A stretch of DNA of 53,789 nt from CBDFHJ01 sp965247635 (GCA_965247635.1 CBDFHJ010000002.1:1-53789), one strand, 5' to 3'. Shown: positions 42,671 through 52,157, numbered from the stretch's first letter. The notes: generated from the sequence alone by a model not told the origin. Made by a program: numbers and translations.

Positions 42671-43507
42671 TCACACCCCACAGTGTCCCTCGCACTCGTT
42701 TCCGAAGCCGTCTCTCTCCCCATCGTGTCCCAGCTGTGCCTCATCGCGGTTGACGGCCTGGTCAAGGGGCATCCTTCGAGGATGGAGGTATGGCTCCTTG
42801 GCGAAGGCGAGCCTGCGGCGCATGTTCTCGTCTATCTCCACGTCCTCGGCGAACAGCTCCGGCCACCTGCGCTTGGTCTCCACCCATCTGCGGCGGGACT
42901 GCAAGGGGCAGGCGACGCAGGCCGAGCGTTCCAGCGGCCTGTCGTAGCGGGCCGTCCACCAGTCGATGCAATCCCTGCGGGACATGCCCGCATCGATGAG
43001 CGGGAAGCGGTTGGTAATCCACCTGTCTCGTGAGTCCTTCATGCGAATGGCCTCGTCGGTGGAGATGCCAAGCCATAGCTCGACGGAGGTGTGTGAGAGA
43101 ACCCGCTGTCCCTTCCTCAGCCCCAGAAGCTCGCGTATCTTGCGGCGCACAGGTGCGATCTTGTAGTGCTCGGTGCATTGCCGCCGTCCAATGCCGTCGC
43201 CCTGGCCGCTACGTCCCTTCAAGTAGATGGGGAGGTCAATGAAGTTGGGGTTGCCCGAATGGTTGGTGAGGGCCTTGGCGTCCTCGCGCAGGCTGCGCCC
43301 GTTGTCCACTATGTACAGGGGGAACGAGAGGCATTCGGCGAGCCAGTCCAGATGAGAGTAGATGCTGGGCGGTTCCCAGTGGGTGTCGGCGAAGATGGCG
43401 CAGTCCGGTGGGCGGTCGAAGGCTCCCTCTCCCGCCATGAGAGCCATGACGGAGGACTGGACGCCTCCGCCCAGGCTGATGACTGTGAGATCTGGAGGGG
43501 AGGCCAT
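42671..43507 (-). CDS. PP-loop (PAPS reductase-like) nucleotide alpha-hydrolase superfamily enzyme
   Basis: 278 residues. The ATP-binding PP-loop is ISLGGGVQSSVMALMAGE; then CAIFADTHWEPPSIYSHLDW, RRQCTEHYKIAPVRRKIREL, CVACPLQ and a C-terminal CEGHC. The Cys motifs suggest a metal or Fe-S site. PAPS-reductase-like proteins of this sort are common in phages and mobile elements and are relatives of DndC, but no dnd or ssp genes are near, so sulfur modification of DNA is not shown. Its ATG overlaps the previous stop (TGATG), meaning coupling with the small upstream gene. Confidence 0.83.
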   Translation of the reverse strand: MASPPDLTVISLGGGVQSSVMALMAGEGAFDRPPDCAIFADTHWEPPSIYSHLDWLAECLSFPLYIVDNGRSLREDAKALTNHSGNPNFIDLPIYLKGRSGQGDGIGRRQCTEHYKIAPVRRKIRELLGLRKGQRVLSHTSVELWLGISTDEAIRMKDSRDRWITNRFPLIDAGMSRRDCIDWWTARYDRPLERSACVACPLQSRRRWVETKRRWPELFAEDVEIDENMRRRLAFAKEPYLHPRRMPLDQAVNRDEAQLGHDGERDGFGNECEGHCGV

Positions 43508-43755
43508 CAGACCTCCTCCTCGCCGTCGCCGTCCGGCTGAGTTTCCGGCTCGGAGGAAGCAGCCGCCAGCCGCCGCATGTGGGCGCGGACGGCGACCTTT
43601 GCCAGGATGCGCAGCCCCTTGCTGATCGCCCTGCGCTGCTCGGGAGTGTAGGAAGACATCAGCTCGGCGAGGGATTCGTCCTCGGCGGGCCTCTCCCGGT
43701 TCTTGCTTTGGTTCTCTCTTCTGGAATCTTTCATGTCGCGTAGTCGCAGCGGCAT
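43507..43755 (-). CDS. small hypothetical protein
   Basis: 82 residues, not recognised. A hydrophilic N-terminus (KDSRRENQSKNRERP) is followed by an amphipathic helix (SYTPEQRRAISKGLRILAKV) and an acidic tail (DGDGEEEV). It is coupled to the PP-loop enzyme by TGATG. The start could also be ATG 43734. No good Shine-Dalgarno is seen for either. Confidence 0.6.
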   Translation of the reverse strand: MPLRLRDMKDSRRENQSKNRERPAEDESLAELMSSYTPEQRRAISKGLRILAKVAVRAHMRRLAAASSEPETQPDGDGEEEV

Positions 43756-43778
43756 CTCACAGGACCGCTGGCCTCTCG

Positions 43779-43910
43779 TTACAGGTGTGTGGTCGGGCCG
43801 CCTGCGCCGACGGAATGGGCGAGCCCCTGCTGCCGCAGGAGTCCCCAGGACAGGCTCCGCTTGTATTCGGCGCTCCCGTGGAGACGGGACGAGTCGTTAT
43901 GGTTGGTCAT
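43779..43910 (-). CDS. possible 43-residue protein
   Basis: ATG at 43910 preceded by GAGAGG at 6 nt; reads MTNHNDSSRLHGSAEYKRSL and ends GGPTTHL before TAA at 43779. The N-terminus resembles that of the HTH protein at 44806 (MTTHSSSPRFSG), which also follows a good ribosome binding site. No function can be given; 23 bp separate it from the next gene. Confidence 0.45.
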   Translation of the reverse strand: MTNHNDSSRLHGSAEYKRSLSWGLLRQQGLAHSVGAGGPTTHL

Positions 43911-44168
43911 CTGTAACCTCTCTGTTCGTATCTTTCATATCGCTGTTCCAGTGGTTCTCGTCGCCCCGGCAATGGATTCCGGGCGCACGGAGTCCCTGCG
44001 CTCACCCATTCGGCGTTTTCGGGAGCCTGCCTGCCGCAGGCCGCCGGACCCTCATTCGTTTCTTGCTGTTGGGCCTCCGGTCAGACTCCCGATTTCACAC
44101 CTCGGTGTGAGTGTTTTTAGAATTGCGAGTAATCCCTACAGGAGGTCGTGAACGACCCCCGCCCCTCA
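43911..44168. other. spacer with hairpin and U-tract on the plus strand
   Basis: No gene seen. At 44095-44110, TCACACC/GGTGTGA form a hairpin followed by GTGTTTTT on the plus strand, terminator-like, although no plus-strand gene lies upstream. On the minus strand this would be the leader of the genes at 43910 and below. Confidence 0.4.
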
Positions 44169-44459
44169 TCAACCTGGGTAGGGTCCTCCGATTCGGATAG
44201 GCTTTCGCCGAGCTCTGCCCGTGGGCAGCAGGTGGCCGAGTCCCATATGGTCGGCAAGCTCCAGTAGCGCCATGAGGTTCTGGGAGGTGGGCCTGACCCC
44301 GGTTCCCCACCGCCTTACGGTGAAGGGGCTGGTCCCGATAAGGTGGGCCAGCTCGCTGGACGACAGGCCGGATGCCTCCTTGAACCGCTCCAGGCACAGG
44401 GCGAAGTCCTCCGGGAAGACGTAGGTGACCCTCCTGTAGCGCGTGCGTTGGCGGGGCAT
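44169..44459 (-). CDS. HTH (XRE-type) regulator, copy 3
   Basis: 96 residues. FKEASGLSSSELAHLIGTSP followed by FTVRRWGTGVRPTSQNLMALLEL is a Cro/CI-type helix-turn-helix. Third of three adjacent HTH genes of the element, all similar in layout. ATG 44459 follows GGGAGGG and lies five bases after the stop codon of the upstream HTH gene. The role is probably control of transfer or excision genes (inference). Confidence 0.78.
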   Translation of the reverse strand: MPRQRTRYRRVTYVFPEDFALCLERFKEASGLSSSELAHLIGTSPFTVRRWGTGVRPTSQNLMALLELADHMGLGHLLPTGRARRKPIRIGGPYPG

Positions 44460-44464
44460 GGGTC

Positions 44465-44806
44465 CTAGCCCTCCCACAAGCTCATCTGGAAGTCCTGCGG
44501 GACCTGAAGGCCCCCTCCCAGCAGGATGTCCAGGCCGCCGTCGATCATGAGGGCGAGGCGGAAGAGGGAGAGCATGGCTCCCCCGCAGGGCTCGGTACCC
44601 CGCCGCCACCTGTTCACCTGCCTCCTGTCGACCCCCAGGGCCTGGGCGAAGCCGTTCCAGGTGAGTCCGCTGGCCTTTTTCAGCCGGTCAACCCGCTTGA
44701 GGAAGTCCTTGGGCAGCACGCCGCTCTGGTAGGGCACGGGGCGGCCGCCGATGGCGAGGTGGTCCGACTGTCCGGAGAAACGGGGAGAGGAGCTATGGGT
44801 TGTCAT
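44465..44806 (-). CDS. HTH (XRE-type) regulator, copy 2
   Basis: 113 residues: an unstructured N-terminus, then FLKRVDRLKKASGLTWNGFA and QALGVDRRQVNRWRRGTEPCGG, a helix-turn-helix, and LFRLALMIDGGLDILLGG. ATG 44806 has GGAGG 6 nt upstream; it overlaps the end of copy 1 by 14 bases. Confidence 0.8.
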   Translation of the reverse strand: MTTHSSSPRFSGQSDHLAIGGRPVPYQSGVLPKDFLKRVDRLKKASGLTWNGFAQALGVDRRQVNRWRRGTEPCGGAMLSLFRLALMIDGGLDILLGGGLQVPQDFQMSLWEG

Positions 44807-45074
44807 CGTGGTCCTCCAATGCGAAGATCTCATGGAAATCCTCCATGCCGAGGGCCTTGAGCATCCGCCTTCGGATGCGTCCCGAGGGGGCGCGGTTCTC
44901 GTTGACCAGCATGGACAGGTATCCGGGGCTGATCCCGATCTCGCGGGCCAGCCAGTTCTGGGAGCGGTTAAGCAGGTCCAGCCGCTTCCAGAGGGCCTGA
45001 GTGTCCAGCCGGACGACGTTGCGTCCGCGACGCCTGCGGGGGCCTTCGGATTCGTTGTTGTGTTTCATACGCAT
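44793..45074 (-). CDS. HTH (XRE-type) regulator, copy 1
   Basis: 93 residues. Basic N-terminus (GPRRRRGRNVVRLD), then LWKRLDLLNRSQNWLAREIG and ISPGYLSMLVNENRAPSGRIRRRML, a Cro-like helix-turn-helix, and an acidic end (DFHEIFALEDHDDNP). ATG 45074 follows AAGGA at 9 nt. It lies 24 bp downstream of the replication-relaxation gene. Confidence 0.82.
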   Translation of the reverse strand: MRMKHNNESEGPRRRRGRNVVRLDTQALWKRLDLLNRSQNWLAREIGISPGYLSMLVNENRAPSGRIRRRMLKALGMEDFHEIFALEDHDDNP

Positions 45075-45098
45075 GATTCGCGATCCTTCTATGGGTAT

Positions 45099-46754
45099 TC
45101 AGCGACCCGGGAGGACGCGGACGTGTTCCGAGCCCTCCGGCGTGCGCCAGGCGCGTCCCAGGGGTCCGGCCTTTGCCAGTGCGGTCCTGTGGGAGACCCA
45201 CAGGGGGACTCTGACCCCCGTCCTGTCCATCTCCTCCCGCGCCACGCGCAGGAAGTGGGTCGCCGCCAGGTCGTCGTCAAAGACGACCAGGACGGCGGGC
45301 CTCGCGCCGTGGTCGTCGGTGGGACGGTGGGAGGAGTAGTAGCGCAGATAGGGCGCAAGGCGGGCGGCCATAGTGATGGGCCGCACGGCGCGGCGCTCCC
45401 ACTCCAGGAAGAAGGGCCAGGTGGTCCGGGCGTTGCTGAGGACGCCGAAGGCGTCTGGGTGGATGGAGCGCATCTTGTCGCCATAACGGAAGTATCTTGA
45501 TGCTTTTCTCGGAGGGTCGAGCTGGACTATCTCCCAGCCGAGGGAGCGCGACTGCCTTGCCAGCGCCGCGACGAAGCCATGCACGGCGTCGGTGTGCTCG
45601 GCGTTCCTGAGCAGCTGCCTGCTCCTTGCGCCGGAGACGTTGCGCCAGGCGATGGGGGCCTCCGTGTCCAGTGGGGCGACGCTCCAGCGCCTCTTTGCAA
45701 TACCCAGGGAGGCGCGGTCCCTACGGGCCAGCAGCGCCAGCCCCAGGTCTGTGAGGGCCAGACGACCTGTCTGCCGGCCAGGCAGGCGGGTAACGAGGCC
45801 GAATCCTTCGAGGGAGGTCATCAGCTGTGATGCCCGTTGCTCCGAGACGGCCAGCAGGCTCGCCAGGTCCCTCCGTGAGATCAGGGGCCAGTCGGAGAGC
45901 AGGTCGAGGGTGCGCTTTTCGGGGGACTTGAGCAGGGATGGCAGCATGTAATCGGGGAGGTCCTGACCCGGACGCTCCGCAGATATGTCCCAGGGGAGGG
46001 AGGCCCGCGACAGCTTGGGCTCCGTTGGAAGGGAGCCGCCCGGACGCGCCCGGTCCAGGGCGGTCCGCAGGTCGATTGCCGCACTCACGGTGGGCAGACG
46101 CCACACGGGGTCGTCGCCACCGGCCCGGGCAGCGTCGCTCTCCAGCGCCAGGAGCGCCGGGACAGGCGCTCCGGCGAGCAGCCTGCGGGCATGTCTCAGC
46201 CGCACCTCGTCGGAGACGAGCAGGAGGACGGCTCCTGGAAGCGGTCCCTCCCACAGCCTCCATAGGCGCTTGGAGAAGGCCGTCCTGTCGGAGGCGGGTC
46301 CCTGCCTGACGACGGCGACGGTCCGTCGGCCTGGGAGGAGGAGGGCCGCGTCCATGGGCGCGGCCCTGTACCACCGCAGGCGCATGGGATAGGCGATGTT
46401 GGCGACGGCGGCGGCGAGCCGGTAGATGACGGCGAGAGCGTCCAGCCTCTCGATGAGGGTGCGCCGCCAGCGGGCGGAGACGGGGTAGAGCTCCAGCAGC
46501 TCATCCAGGGTCATGCCGTCGGATTGGGCCAGACGGCGCAGCCCGGCGGCGGTCAGGTGGAACCTCGCCGTGAGCGGGGTGAGGTCCGTGGCGTGGGGGA
46601 CGGGAGCGGCGAGCCCTCCGTCCTCCAGGCTCCGGACGGCCCTATATACCGCGCCCCTGGACCAGCCGGAGACGGCGCCCAGCTCCAGGCGGTCGAGGAA
46701 GGGCATGGACGCCAGGCGGCGGAGCAGGTCTTCTTCGCATCCGGTGAGTCTCAT
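45099..46754 (-). CDS. replication-relaxation family protein
   Basis: 551 residues. The N-terminal winged-helix (LLRRLASMPFLDRLELGAVS, RGAVYRAVRSLEDGGLAAPV) is followed by a second winged-helix near residue 290 (RTLDLLSDWPLISRRDLASL) and a C-terminal region (YFRYGDKMRSIHPDAFGVLS, FFLEWERRAVRP) typical of the plasmid/ICE replication-relaxation family, which helps relax DNA at transfer or replication origins. Its start overlaps the stop of the upstream coupling-type ATPase by four bases (ATGA). Confidence 0.78.
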   Translation of the reverse strand: MRLTGCEEDLLRRLASMPFLDRLELGAVSGWSRGAVYRAVRSLEDGGLAAPVPHATDLTPLTARFHLTAAGLRRLAQSDGMTLDELLELYPVSARWRRTLIERLDALAVIYRLAAAVANIAYPMRLRWYRAAPMDAALLLPGRRTVAVVRQGPASDRTAFSKRLWRLWEGPLPGAVLLLVSDEVRLRHARRLLAGAPVPALLALESDAARAGGDDPVWRLPTVSAAIDLRTALDRARPGGSLPTEPKLSRASLPWDISAERPGQDLPDYMLPSLLKSPEKRTLDLLSDWPLISRRDLASLLAVSEQRASQLMTSLEGFGLVTRLPGRQTGRLALTDLGLALLARRDRASLGIAKRRWSVAPLDTEAPIAWRNVSGARSRQLLRNAEHTDAVHGFVAALARQSRSLGWEIVQLDPPRKASRYFRYGDKMRSIHPDAFGVLSNARTTWPFFLEWERRAVRPITMAARLAPYLRYYSSHRPTDDHGARPAVLVVFDDDLAATHFLRVAREEMDRTGVRVPLWVSHRTALAKAGPLGRAWRTPEGSEHVRVLPGR

Positions 46755-49439
46755 TCGTCACGCTCCTCGTCCGCCGTATGCTCCAGGGCGGCTCCGTCGT
46801 CTTGCTCCTCGTCCGTCCCATCCTCATCGCTGGCTTCATCGGCCTTGTGGTGCTTGGTCCGCTGCTTGCGCCGCTCGGCGTCCGGGGGGCCTGCGCTCGG
46901 CTCCTCCGTCTCCGACGGGACCTCTCCGTCCTTGAGGGCGGCCAGGCCCTCGTGGAACCGGTCCACCAGCTTCCGCGCCCCGGCGTCGGTCTCCGCGATG
47001 TCCCGGACCGCCGTGGTGTAGGCGGCGGTGGTTGCTCGGATGAGGGCGGCGGTGTAGGGATTGCCGGGCTCGGGCCTCCTCACCGCCATCGAGAAGGCGG
47101 GGAGCCGCTCGGTGCCCACGGTGGCGCGGACGTAGCAGTGATGCACCGGCAGCGAGGTGATGTCCTCCTCGGACACCCGGTCCTTGCCAAGCTCCCACAC
47201 CAGGGTCCTTGCATCGGCCCCGGCCACCTGGAAGACACAGAGGCACCCGATATTGGCGAGGAGGGTGTCCTGCATGGTGCGGGAGAGGTCGGCGAGCTTG
47301 GCGAGGCTCTGGGTTGCCAAGATGAATGACGCCCCGAACTTCCCAAGCTCGCTGAGCATCGACTCGTAGTCCACGCCGGGCATGGACTGCATCTCGTCCA
47401 CCACCACAAGCACTCCACGCCGTTTCTCAATGGGCATGCCGCCCTGCTCCCGTATCACGGCGTCCACCAGGTTCAATATGGATGCGCCCACCAGGGCGGC
47501 CACGTCCCTGCCCGCCGTTCCCTGGGAGGTGGAGACCAGCAGCACGCCTCCTTGCAGGATCACCTGGCGCATATCGATGGTGGAGCGGGACTGACCGAGG
47601 ATGGCCCTGGCCCGCTTGGAGGATGCGTAGTAGGAGAGCCGGGTCTGGACGGGGGCGAGGGCCTCAGCCTTGTACTGGCGGTGCCAGCCGCTGAAGTCCC
47701 TGGCCCACCACTCCAGCAGATAGGGGTCGCTGACCCTTGGCCAGCACCCTGTCCTTGAATGTTTCGTCGGAGAGCAGCTTGAGCCCGTCCAGGATGGTGT
47801 ACTGCTCCTCTGCGTCGGTGGAGGGGTGCTCGTTGGCCTCGTGGAGGGTCTTGACCGTCTGCTCCAGGATGGACTGCATCCTCGGCCCCCACTGGTCCCA
47901 CAGGCCCTTGGCGACCCTGACCACCGAGTCGGCGGTCCTGTCTCTATCGGAAAATATCCGGGTGTCCAGCAGGTTGATGCCGGGGGCCTGGGAGTCGTCG
48001 GCCAGGTCGATGAGGCGCACATCGTCGGCGAGGGACAGGGGGACCTGCTCCAAGAGCCCGCTCACCAGGTCGGTGTGGGGTATCTATACGACGACGATTG
48101 CGTCCGAGTCCCTTCCCGCCGCCTTCTCCCTCAGCTTGTGGGCGACGACGTGGTGCATGAGGGTGGACTTGCCCATGCGGGTGCGGGCCACGTAGAGGTG
48201 ATGGCGGCGCAGCAGGTCCTCTGGGAAGCGGATCTCCCTGGTGGGCGTCCCGGCGGTGGCGTCTCCCACCAGGGCTCCTGGGCCCATCATACCCCCAAGC
48301 ACTCGCCAACCGTGTTTCTCGGACGGGCTGCTAGCCGAGGGGAGGAGCACCCTGGCTCCCGATCGCTCCACCAGGGGCGTCTCGTCCCCGGCTCCCGGCG
48401 GGTGCCACAGGGCGGCGACCTCCCTTACGCCCAGGACGCTTCGCTTCCCGAATAGCCCTGGGCCTTTGGGAAGGAGGGACGGGTTGGGCAAGACGGGCCG
48501 CGCCCTGCTCACGTTGAAGCGGGCTCCGGCGGGGTTGTCGTAGTGGCGATAGGCTGCGGCCACCGGGTCCAGCAGCTCCATGCCGCGCTGGGGCCGCGCG
48601 TCCGGGGGCAGGATGGCGGTGACCTGAAGCTCGGCGTCGAAGGCGATGCGGGAGACCTTCTCCTTCACCAATATGGGATCGTGGACGCGGGAGCGGCTAC
48701 GCTTCCAGCGCCACCAGGCCCAGCCCGCCACGGCTATCCCCAGGACCGAGCCCGCGCCCAACAGCACCGCCTTCCACGTCTCTCCGTCCTGCACCCACAG
48801 ATAGCCTTTGAGGGCGGCCAGGGCTGCGACACCCAGCAGGGCCATCGTCACCCCGTCGGTCTGAAGGGGCTTGGTCTGGTAGGTATAGGAGGGGTCCCGG
48901 GGCTCCATGCCCGGACGCGCGTGGGCCTTCTCCAGATGGGCCTGGGACCAGTCGGGACCCAGGGAGCGCAGCAGCAGCCGCGCGACGATGCGCTCTCCCT
49001 CCTTGAGGTTCGACAGGGCGCCCAAGAGGGCGATGAGGGGGTCTGAGCCTGGGTCCAGCAGGTCGTCGTCCCGGAAGGTGCGCAGGGGCATGTAGTCGGG
49101 GCCGCCGGACCTGAGGGTCATGGACCACGCCCGCTCCCCCGGTTCGAGGCGCAGGGGGTCCTCCTCCGGGGGCACCTCGTGGATGCGTGCCTGGGGGTAG
49201 TGGGAGGAGAGCTGGCCCTTGACCACGGCCTCGTCCTGGCAGCGGGCCAGAAGCGTCACGCCGTCCGGGTCTCCCGCAAGCTCCAGGGAGAAGGGCTCCA
49301 GCACGGCGATGGAGCCGAGCAGGTTCTCCACGCCAAGGAGCGTGCGCTCTCCGGTGCGGGGCGGCGTCACCGCCAGCAGCGCCGGAGGTTTCTTGTTCTG
49401 GTCGCTTCCTATGAGCAGCTTCTTGGGGTTCAGTTTCAT
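46751..49439 (-). pseudogene. coupling-type (TraG/TraD-like, FtsK-HerA fold) ATPase with two breaks
   Basis: Three consecutive frames make one ~896-codon gene. Part 1 (49439-48084) has a two-helix membrane region (TMALLGVAALAALKGYL, VLGIAVAGWAWW) and the Walker A VARTRMGKSTLMHHVV near residue 425, ending AIVVV at TAG 48086-48084. The reading then resumes in the same frame as PHTDLVSGLLEQVPLSLADD. At about 47738 an extra G in a GGG run shifts frame; the next frame gives VSDPYLLEWWARDFSGWHRQ and the Walker B GVLVVVDEMQSMPG. The C-terminus is acidic. It should pump DNA or pilus material in transfer. Whether the breaks are real or sequencing errors is open. Confidence 0.72.
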
Positions 49440-49466
49440 TGCCGCGTATTCCTTTCTCTATATGGA

Positions 49467-51812
49467 TTACCTGCGAGTTCCAGGCCGCCACTCGATGATC
49501 TCTTTCTCCTCCGGGGTGGCCTCGATGCGGACGGGGAAGTGGCCTCCCCTTGCGATGAGGAGGCCGTCTCCCCGTGGGCAGGACAGGAGCCACCGCTGCT
49601 CCTCCTGTGGGAGGTCGAAGGCGTCGCCGACTGTGCTTATCGCGGCGGCGTCCTGCTGGAGCAGGAGCTTGAAGGCGGCGTTCTGGAGGAGCGCCCTCCC
49701 CGAATGACCCGATGTGGGCTGGGAGGGGTCTTCTGAGAGGAGGTCCTGCACGTCCTGGGTGATGAACTGGAGCCCGAGGCGGTGCTTGCGGGCGCGTTTG
49801 GCCATGGAGACCATGAAGGCGGCCCCCTCGGCGTGCTGCATGATGCTCCACACCTCGTCCACCACCAGGAGGCGGGGCTTGGGGTCCTGGGCCGCCGCCG
49901 CCCACACCGTCTCGGTGCAGACCATTGCGGCGGCGGGACGGAGCTCCGGCTCCAGGAGGCGCAGGTCGAAGACCGTGACCGACGCCTCGGTGGAGAGGAG
50001 GTCGTCTCCCTCGTCGGAGAGGAGGTGCTTCAGGCTGCCGGTGGCGAAGGGCCGCAGCAACTTGGCCATGTCGTTCCCGTCGTTGCCTTCGAGGAACGCA
50101 TAGAAGTCCTTGAAGCCGGTGCGCTCCCTTGGCTCTGCGTAGTAGGAGGCCAGGGCGTGGTCGAGGGAGGCCCGGCGCTCGGCGCTGAGTCTTTCGCCCA
50201 CCATCACCTCGATGAGCCGTCTCAGGCTGCCGATGCGCTGGAGGAGCTCCTCCGGGTCCCCGCGCTGGATCACGAAGGGGTTCATGCCCTGCCCCGGAAC
50301 ACCCGGCGAGAGCACCCGTCCCCCGGCGGCGCGGGCCATGTCCGCGTACTCGCCCTCGGGGTCGATGATGTAGGCGGTGACGCCACGGGTCAGGCCCCTG
50401 AGCACTCCCAGCTTGGTGGCGAAGGATTTTCCAGAACCCGACCGTGCCAGCACCGCCGTATTCGCGTTCAGATGGGTGCCGTCGAAGGCGTCGTAGACCA
50501 CCGGCGAGCAGGCCCGAAGGTCGATGCCCATGAGGGTGCCGCTCCTCGTGTCCAGGTCGGGGGGCGAGAAGGGGTACAGGCGGGCCACCGACGAGGTGTC
50601 CAACGTCCGCCAGATCGCCACGGCGTTGAGGGCCAGGGGCAGCGTGGACAGAAAGCCCTCTCTCTGTCGGAACGCGAGCAGGTCCAGCTTGCCCAAGGTG
50701 GCGGCGAAGTGCGCCCGCGCCCGCTGGGTCATCTCCTTGAGGGATGTTTCGTCCTTGGCGTGAAGGGTGATGGACAAAGACGCGTGGAAGAGCCGCTCCC
50801 GGCCCCGCTGCACCTCGTCGCGCAGGCGGCTCACGTCCTCCAGGGCGATCTCCGCCTCTGAGGAGAGGGTGCGGCCCCGGTGCATGGAGAGGCTCTGGGC
50901 GGACTCGAACTTGACCTTCTGCCACTCCAAAGACCTCGCCGCCTGCTCCGCTGGTATCGGCCCCAGGTGGATGGACAGGTCCATCGGCACCCCGGCGGCC
51001 ATGAGGCTTTGGAGGAATCCCGGGGCCAGCGACCGGGGCCACCTTCCCAGGTGTAGGGAGCGGGTGAGGTGTCCGCCGATGCGGAGGTCGCGCCGGTTCA
51101 CCTCGACCTCCGCCGCCACGTCCTCGTCTCTCTCCGAGGGGGAGCCGCCGAGGGCGGCGGAGAGAAGAAACATCCGCAGGGCATGGCCACGCAGGGGATG
51201 CACCGACAGCCCGGCCTTTGCCAGCAGCGACCGGAGCTCGTCCGCCCGCTCGAAGTCGCATATGGAGTAGAAGCGGCGGTCCAGGATGCCGTCGCGGGTC
51301 TCAAGCTGGTTCAACAATCCCTGTAGGGACTCCGCCGCTTCACGCGCCTGCTGGGGCAGGCCCTCCGGCTGCGCCGCAAGCAGCCCTCTTCGCAACCGCT
51401 CCAGGTCTGGCGGGTGCTGGCGCACCAGGAGCTGCGCCTGGAAGTCGCAGGCGTTGAGGGCACCGGCGAAGGCCCCCAGCTTCGGCTCGTCAAGCTCCAG
51501 CCCCAGCACCTCGCAGACGCCCAGCTTCACCCGGTCCAGGCGCACCGGCCCGTCCTCCTCCAGGTGCGAGAGCATGAAGAAATGGGGCAGCGGGGGCGGG
51601 GGCTTTGGCACGGCCACGGCAGCCATGCCGACAGTCTGGGGGCGCGGTTTGCGAAGGACTCCGCTCATGGCCCGCCGTCCCTCTCGCAGCGCCCTCCATC
51701 CCCGCATGGCGAGACGGGGACCGAGCCCGGGCCTCACCCTGGAAGCTCCTTCCGTGACCCTCCGCACCATGCGTGTGGACGTGAGTCTTATTCGTTCAAA
51801 TATCGTTCTCAA
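49467..51812 (-). CDS. VirB4/TraC-type conjugation ATPase
   Basis: 781 residues. The C-terminal ATPase domain holds Walker A NTAVLARSGSGKSFATKLG (residue ~460), Walker B PRLLVVDEVWSIMQ (~649), and the VirB4 segment GLQFITQDVQDLL. The N-terminal half (FFMLSHLEEDGPVRLDRV, HLGPIPAEQAARSLEWQKV) corresponds to the membrane-associated domain of the family. Energises assembly of the type IV secretion channel. The frame start at TTG 51812 has GGAG 11 nt upstream; ATG 51770 is an alternative start without a Shine-Dalgarno. Lies 27 bp upstream of the coupling ATPase. Confidence 0.88.
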   Translation of the reverse strand: MRTIFERIRLTSTRMVRRVTEGASRVRPGLGPRLAMRGWRALREGRRAMSGVLRKPRPQTVGMAAVAVPKPPPPLPHFFMLSHLEEDGPVRLDRVKLGVCEVLGLELDEPKLGAFAGALNACDFQAQLLVRQHPPDLERLRRGLLAAQPEGLPQQAREAAESLQGLLNQLETRDGILDRRFYSICDFERADELRSLLAKAGLSVHPLRGHALRMFLLSAALGGSPSERDEDVAAEVEVNRRDLRIGGHLTRSLHLGRWPRSLAPGFLQSLMAAGVPMDLSIHLGPIPAEQAARSLEWQKVKFESAQSLSMHRGRTLSSEAEIALEDVSRLRDEVQRGRERLFHASLSITLHAKDETSLKEMTQRARAHFAATLGKLDLLAFRQREGFLSTLPLALNAVAIWRTLDTSSVARLYPFSPPDLDTRSGTLMGIDLRACSPVVYDAFDGTHLNANTAVLARSGSGKSFATKLGVLRGLTRGVTAYIIDPEGEYADMARAAGGRVLSPGVPGQGMNPFVIQRGDPEELLQRIGSLRRLIEVMVGERLSAERRASLDHALASYYAEPRERTGFKDFYAFLEGNDGNDMAKLLRPFATGSLKHLLSDEGDDLLSTEASVTVFDLRLLEPELRPAAAMVCTETVWAAAAQDPKPRLLVVDEVWSIMQHAEGAAFMVSMAKRARKHRLGLQFITQDVQDLLSEDPSQPTSGHSGRALLQNAAFKLLLQQDAAAISTVGDAFDLPQEEQRWLLSCPRGDGLLIARGGHFPVRIEATPEEKEIIEWRPGTRR

Positions 51813-51830
51813 GTCTCGTGGTCTCCTTCT

Positions 51831-52157
51831 CTATGGGATGGGGACGATGCCGCCCAGCAGGGCCAAGGCCACGCCCTTTGCCGAGAGCACCAGCACCAGC
51901 CCGACAATGGCTCCCAGGACGGCGTTTCGTGCTCGGCCCGCGCTGCGCTCCTCGGAGCCCTCGGCCATGAGGACGAACCCCGCCCAGACGATGGAGAAGA
52001 GGCAGAGGCCCGAGGCGGCGTAGACCATCGCCGTCAGCGCCTCGTTGAATGTTTGGAGCATCTGCCACTCCTCCAGCGGCGCAGCGCCCATTGACGCGAG
52101 CGCCGCGCCGCCGAGGAGCAACGTGGTTGTGATGCGCCCTACCACGGCCACCACCAT
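51831..52157 (-). CDS. VirB2/TrbC-like pilin
   Basis: 108 residues with a signal-like N-terminus (VVAVVGRITTTLLLGGAALA) and two hydrophobic helices (MVYAASGLCLFSIVWAGFVL, VLGAIVGLVLVLSAKGVALALL) separated by a short polar, Arg-rich loop. This two-helix pattern and the position just before virB4 are those of type IV secretion pilins. Overlaps the upstream gene by 19 bases. Confidence 0.72.
   Translation of the reverse strand: MVVAVVGRITTTLLLGGAALASMGAAPLEEWQMLQTFNEALTAMVYAASGLCLFSIVWAGFVLMAEGSEERSAGRARNAVLGAIVGLVLVLSAKGVALALLGGIVPIP

Noticed and set aside
42671..43507. Dnd/Ssp phosphorothioation system
   Set aside because: Only a PP-loop enzyme is present; no dndA, dndB, dndD, dndE or ssp partners lie nearby.
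44095..44118. Functional terminator on the plus strand
   Set aside because: The hairpin and T-run look right, but no plus-strand gene precedes it, so no transcript to terminate can be named.
48697..51261. 854-codon minus-strand frame
   Set aside because: It overlaps VirB4 and the coupling ATPase in a different frame and is Arg/Pro/Gly-rich, a product of high GC.
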